A DNA stretch of 64,000 bases from JBDRNO01 sp043811005. Lineage in GTDB: Bacteria; Bacteroidota; Bacteroidia; NORP154. The position numbers and the translations under genes were made by a program. This document shows, one piece after another, positions 60,108 through 64,000 of this stretch; within the stretch, counting starts at the first letter, position 1, and every line of letters starts with the position of its first letter. The stretch covers positions 1 to 64,000 of the forward strand of contig JBDRNO010000218.1 in the NCBI GenBank assembly GCA_043811005.1. The letters are read 5' to 3'. Below the pieces are notes generated by a model. The model worked only from the letters and a program-made list of their open reading frames with translations, was not told the DNA's origin and made no database searches.

Positions 60108-62063
60108 TCATCTCAGTAAAATAACTTCCCCATTCCCATCCTGAGTTTTTCCGCTTAATGTCTCTTCAACAATATAATAATAAACATATTTCCCAATTTC
60201 CTGCGGTTCTCCCTTGAAAGTTCCATCCCATCCCCCGGTCAGATCCTGTGTTTCAAACACTACCTGTCCCCAGCGGTTAAATATCTTAAATTCAATTAAT
60301 TTGTTAAAACCAACAGTTAAAAGATAAAGAACATCATTCTCTCCATCATTATTAGGGGTAAAAGCATTGGGTACAGCCACCAAAGGATCAACAACATGAA
60401 CAGTCACGGAATCCTTATTCCTGCATCCATCTGAGGAGGTTCCGGTTACGATAAAATCAGTTGTTTCAAGAGGGGTAGCAACCGGGTAGGGAATTGTATC
60501 ATTATCAAGAACATCGGCTGGATACCACTCATAACCGGCTGCACCAACAGCGAATAATTGAACACTTTCGCCCAGGGTAATATAGATATCTTCTATTCCT
60601 GCATTAGCTATTATTACCGGTAAAGGATAAAATGTAACTGAACGCATGGCAGTGTCTTTACATCCTTCATCAGTGGTAACGATCAATCTAACTTGACAAT
60701 TCAAAGTATCACTATAGATGTGTTGGGGATCCTGTATGTTATCTGTTTCCCCATCTTTAAAATCCCATTCCCACGCAACAATCTGTCCGCTCAGACTATC
60801 GGAAAATGAATTATCAAAAAAACCCACCGTATCAAACACACAAACTTTATCGTATTGGATCCTTGCTTCCAAAGCCGGTGGAAGAGGAAGATCAATCATT
60901 ACAGTATCAGCACATTCAAATTCCATATTTACGATCAAAGTAATAGTATATGTAGTATCAAGGGCTGGAAAAACATAAGTTGGATTTTCTTCTGAGCTAG
61001 TATCTGTGTCAATAGTGTCTATACCAAAATCCCAGAAATATGTTTCCGGCTTAAACCCGGTATATGTAAAATTAACGATCCTTGGATCGCAGTGGTCGGG
61101 TTCGGCAATAAAATCCGGATATGCGTCTTCAATGCATGGGGCGACATAAAACTGAAAATCCCTTTTATTGGTGGATAATAATACTCCATTCCTGTATTCC
61201 GACACACATACTGCAAAAACATACACTCCCTCTTTTTCAGGAGTCCCTGTCAACAAACCGGTTTGAGAATCAATTTTAAATGAATCAACAGGGGCATATA
61301 TCGGATACGAGCCGCTATAAGGAGGATTAGTAATGTAAGGAACAGTATAAAGATATGATGGCGGTAAAGCAGGATTGGGAGCTGCCCCCCATGATGAAAA
61401 GTTGAATTCATCTGCATCGCATAGTTCATACACCAATGAATCTCCATCAGGGTCAGTGGCTGAATGGTCGTAAACAAATTCTGCATCCAGGCAAATGATA
61501 GTTGGGGGAAGCGTATTAAAATATGGTGAGCTATTACACCCTGCCGTAGCTGTGTCAGGTATATTGATATACCAACCGGCTCCAACATCAGGTTGATCGG
61601 GACAAGGGGGTAATACAATGTTTTCTATATCCCATGTTCTGCAACAACGTTGGTAAGTAAAACTAAAACCCCCGGGCGAAAATGGTAAAAATGCCTTTGC
61701 TGTAAAGACTCCTTCCTCAATACAAATATCAGGAGGAGCAAATAAACAAACATTATAAGTATTGTTTTCCAATGTATCTGTTGGAGGTAAAAACATATTG
61801 AAGTTTTTAACCTGGTTCTCTGACATATCATATATTGTAACATATATCACCGAATCGAAATCAGCAATTGGCTGCGGAGAAGCACAGCCCCAATGAAAGC
61901 CCATACATTCCCTGTATAGCTTGACAGTAAATTGATAATAATTGGTATTGGGGTCTAAACACTTGTATATAAGTTCACCGCCAACAATGTGGGTTGATTG
62001 TGCTGGATTATATAGCGTAAAACACAATACAAATACTAATAAAAAACGGAATAATAATCCCAT
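60108..62063 (-). CDS. Surface adhesin with PKD domains and T9SS type B (gliding motility-associated) C terminus
   Basis: The start is set at MGLLFRFLLVFVLCF, a clear signal peptide, giving 651 residues. The longer reading (to 62171) runs into the PorP gene and through a GATATTAGATATTGG repeat. After STHIVGGELIYKCLDPNTNYY there are beta-rich domains, at least two PKD-like domains (TYFWDFGIDTIDTDTSSEENP, WEWDFKDGETDN) and the C-terminal type B sorting domain (PNAFTPNNDGENDVLYL, FKIFNRWGQVVFET, GWDGTFKGEPQEIGKYVYY). The N-terminal half belongs to a group of similar Bacteroidota cell-surface proteins. It is probably secreted by T9SS with the adjacent PorP protein. Confidence 0.88.
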   Translation of the reverse strand: MGLLFRFLLVFVLCFTLYNPAQSTHIVGGELIYKCLDPNTNYYQFTVKLYRECMGFHWGCASPQPIADFDSVIYVTIYDMSENQVKNFNMFLPPTDTLENNTYNVCLFAPPDICIEEGVFTAKAFLPFSPGGFSFTYQRCCRTWDIENIVLPPCPDQPDVGAGWYINIPDTATAGCNSSPYFNTLPPTIICLDAEFVYDHSATDPDGDSLVYELCDADEFNFSSWGAAPNPALPPSYLYTVPYITNPPYSGSYPIYAPVDSFKIDSQTGLLTGTPEKEGVYVFAVCVSEYRNGVLLSTNKRDFQFYVAPCIEDAYPDFIAEPDHCDPRIVNFTYTGFKPETYFWDFGIDTIDTDTSSEENPTYVFPALDTTYTITLIVNMEFECADTVMIDLPLPPALEARIQYDKVCVFDTVGFFDNSFSDSLSGQIVAWEWDFKDGETDNIQDPQHIYSDTLNCQVRLIVTTDEGCKDTAMRSVTFYPLPVIIANAGIEDIYITLGESVQLFAVGAAGYEWYPADVLDNDTIPYPVATPLETTDFIVTGTSSDGCRNKDSVTVHVVDPLVAVPNAFTPNNDGENDVLYLLTVGFNKLIEFKIFNRWGQVVFETQDLTGGWDGTFKGEPQEIGKYVYYYIVEETLSGKTQDGNGEVILLR

Positions 62064-62139
62064 TGTATTGATTTTTGATATTAGATATTGGATATTAGAT
62101 CTTGTTTTCATTTGAAATCTATAATATAAAGCAAAGAGC

Positions 62140-63171
62140 TTAAAACTCCGGACAACTAACATCCTGAACAATTGCCCTTGATGATTTAATTATATAAATT
62201 AATGCAACTTCAATACTTCCACGCCCATTGCTTGTTTGGTTTAAACTGGATACATTTATATCATAGCTTATTGCGAGCGTTAAATTGAAATATTCCAAGC
62301 CTGTCATAAATATCAAAGCATCTGAATTAGCCCAGTACCTGTACCAGGCGCCCAGCCGTATAGCTGCATCAGAAGAGGTATTATATCTGACAGCCGTTCC
62401 GAAATTTACTTCATTAGATGCATCCTGCCTCATGTAAAGGATACTCGGAAATACATCCCATTGATGAGTGATAACAAAAGCCGCTCCTCCCTGTAATGAT
62501 GTTCTGGTGGATAAATAATTCTTCTCGTTCGAGTTCAGAAAATTAATTGTGGGTCTTGATAAATGATAAGTAGAAACCCCAAGGTAAAACTTCATTTTGT
62601 TAGACAGCGTATAATTCCACAACACCCCTGCATTAACATCAGCATAAGTAATGCTGGTGGTTTGAAAAGTTTCAATTGTTGCTCCCCCTGATACGCCATT
62701 GGCAATCTCCCTCTCAATTTGGTCGCCAAAACGCAATAGATTAGGATCAAAGCCCATCTGCACCATGCCTCCCTGGGCACCCATGGAGAAAATATGTTTC
62801 CCTTTACCGGTCATGTCCCTATGATATGCGAGAGAGCCAAATATACCTGAAGTGGAAAGATCGCCCTTGCCTGCCTTGTCACTGAATGCGCTTACGCCAA
62901 CACCTGTCATATCGGCAGCTTTCATGTATTTGTCTAAAATATGCATGTCATAAGATGCCGAAAAGGTAACATAAGGATCACCCCCGGTTGCCATTTTCCA
63001 TTGACTCCTGTAATTACTGGCAAGCCGGTATTTACCGTTATAGAACCCTGTTTGTGCCGGGCTAAGGGTAAGAGGTGAAAAATAGAACTGGGAGAAATGG
63101 ATGTCCTGTCCTTGTGATTTAAGGATGGAAAAAATGAAAAATATGAGAATGTATAAAGTATGTTTTGTCAT
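62140..63171 (-). CDS. PorP/SprF-family T9SS outer membrane protein (copy 2)
   Basis: The 343-residue protein begins with a signal peptide (to about 21) and QGQDIHFSQFYFSPLTLSPAQTGFYNGKYRLASNYRSQW, read in parts as the PorP signature. The barrel end SYDINVSSLNQTSNGRGSIEVALIY is very like that of the copy at 58.6 kb, so they are paralogs. Each lies beside a type B adhesin gene, and pairing of one PorP with one adhesin is the likely logic. Confidence 0.92.
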   Translation of the reverse strand: MTKHTLYILIFFIFSILKSQGQDIHFSQFYFSPLTLSPAQTGFYNGKYRLASNYRSQWKMATGGDPYVTFSASYDMHILDKYMKAADMTGVGVSAFSDKAGKGDLSTSGIFGSLAYHRDMTGKGKHIFSMGAQGGMVQMGFDPNLLRFGDQIEREIANGVSGGATIETFQTTSITYADVNAGVLWNYTLSNKMKFYLGVSTYHLSRPTINFLNSNEKNYLSTRTSLQGGAAFVITHQWDVFPSILYMRQDASNEVNFGTAVRYNTSSDAAIRLGAWYRYWANSDALIFMTGLEYFNLTLAISYDINVSSLNQTSNGRGSIEVALIYIIKSSRAIVQDVSCPEF

Positions 63172-63194
63172 TATTGAAGTTGTTGTTTTATGTT

Positions 63195-63438
63195 GCTACG
63201 AAATACGAAAATATACGAATGTACGAAAACACGTTTTTAATATAAATTTACAATTCTTTTTGAAACAGCATTTTGATAAAACTTCTCTTTATGCCCAAAA
63301 CCCACTTCTGTCCATACATTAAACAAAACCCCTATTATTTGATAAGATAATTCAGGATAAACTAAATCCTTTTTTTTTTAACTTACTTGACTGCATTATT
63401 CTTTTTCGTATATTCGTAAACATTTCGTATTTCGTAGC
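63195..63438. repeat. MITE-like element with 16-base perfect ends
   Basis: GCTACGAAATACGAAA at 63195-63210 and its exact complement TTTCGTATTTCGTAGC at 63423-63438 enclose 244 bases. Further ATATACGAA/TTCGTATA words extend the pairing inward. The centre is A/T-rich without an ORF. It fills the gap between PorP copy 2 and the next adhesin gene. Confidence 0.85.
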
Positions 63439-63446
63439 TGCTCACA

Positions 63447-64000
63447 TCATCTAATCAACGTAACATTCCCGCTCACAGGCCCGATTTCCACATCTTTGAT
63501 CGTAGTTGCAGTTAACAACCAGGTATATACTCCAACTTCCATATCTTTTCCCGTTTTCATGTGTCTGCCATCCCATCCTTGATCAATACTACTTGTTTCA
63601 AAAATCATTTCTCCCCAACGATTGAATATTTTAAAATTAAAATCCTCAAGCGCTTCCCCCTCCCTTCCTAATATATCATACACATACAATATATCATTCA
63701 ATCCATCACCATCAGGGGTGAACGCATCGGGGACTTCGGGTTCAAATTCAAAAGGTATTACTTCAATTGTAATAGTAGCTGAGTCAACACAGCCGGTCTC
63801 ATCGGTTATGGTTACAATATAAGTTGTAGTGGTATCAGGATTTGCCAAGGGATTAGGTACATCAGTATTATCAAGACCTGTTGCAGGAATCCATACATAT
63901 TCAATCCCACCACTTGCATTAAGCATTATCTGGTCACCTAAAAATATGGTCGTATCATTTCCTGCATTTACAACAGGAAGATCATTAACAATAACTGTAA
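63447..64000 (-). CDS. T9SS type B sorting domain adhesin, C-terminal part (runs off the window)
   Basis: This is the 3' end of a larger gene: the frame stays open to the window edge (NDLPVVNAGNDTTIFLG before MLNASGG). It has the type B terminal pattern PDAFTPDGDGLNDILYVYD, FNFKIFNRWGEMIFET, QGWDGRHMKTGKDMEVGVYTW and the end VSGNVTLIR. The repeated ATGLDNTDVPNPLANPDTTT module before it is common in gliding-associated proteins. It would be a secreted surface adhesin, the second in this cassette. Confidence 0.9.
   Translation of the reverse strand, partial: TVIVNDLPVVNAGNDTTIFLGDQIMLNASGGIEYVWIPATGLDNTDVPNPLANPDTTTTYIVTITDETGCVDSATITIEVIPFEFEPEVPDAFTPDGDGLNDILYVYDILGREGEALEDFNFKIFNRWGEMIFETSSIDQGWDGRHMKTGKDMEVGVYTWLLTATTIKDVEIGPVSGNVTLIR

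Noticed and set aside
1..64000. tRNA or rRNA genes
   Set aside because: I looked for T-loop GGTTCGAATCC-type words and paired acceptor stems and found none I would defend. A covariance-model search would be decisive.

Overview
The window is low-GC DNA from a member of the Bacteroidota, probably an environmental, aerobic, gliding-type lineage. The evidence is type IX secretion: secreted proteins end in type A or type B sorting domains, and PorQ, two PorP/SprF proteins and a PorE-like OmpA lipoprotein are present. Marker neighbourhoods of the phylum (birA, rsfS, ftsH, LUD, cdsA, psd; coaD, rsmD, DUF3822) and a few TAnnTTTG promoter-like boxes agree. I saw no rRNA, tRNA or CRISPR array.

Layout. 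0.1-24.4 kb carries the whole reductive pyrimidine breakdown route on the minus strand: PreT/PreA, dihydropyrimidinase, beta-ureidopropionase, a class III aminotransferase and a malonate/methylmalonate-semialdehyde dehydrogenase. Together they would take uracil to acetyl-CoA. The route is split at 5.3-15.7 kb by a compact same-strand operon that looks like a defence island: PLD-nuclease/SNF2 helicase, KilA-N protein, Eco57I-type methylase, a deaminase fused to a GHKL/winged-helix protein, a possible 73-residue ORF made of hairpin repeats, and a DprA-like protein. A DUF4160/DUF2442 pair lies at its edge. 24.5-33.2 kb has a DUF433/DUF5615 toxin-antitoxin pair, a glycosyltransferase, and the phospholipid/FtsH/RsfS/BirA block. 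33.2-35.3 kb is an IS1380-family remnant. 35.3-51.8 kb holds a hydrolase pair, a phasin-like protein, a broken ubiB, pyrE/NUDIX, a TlpA-like protein, coaD, rsmD, an M1 peptidase, DUF3822, porQ, cmk and a frameshifted ispH. 52-56.3 kb has rpsA, pyrR and pyrB. 56.4-64 kb is a T9SS surface cassette: an OmpA/PorE-like protein, two PorP proteins and two type B adhesins.

The most unusual property is the density of short inverted repeats. One family fits TCCGNNAGCTNNCGGA with compensating changes in its two arms; I count eight copies in 64 kb, mostly nested in larger intergenic repeats. This family, other GC-rich palindromes and further repeat-like sequence also lie inside genes. They add residues in frame to the T9SS protein at 0.15 kb (twice), the methylase and BirA. 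They break ubiB, and they supply the ends of an RHH antitoxin, IspH and DUF3822. This resembles the behaviour of Rickettsia palindromic elements. The second candidate for a new system is the deaminase-GHKL/DprA-like part of the defence operon, with its three-hairpin array.
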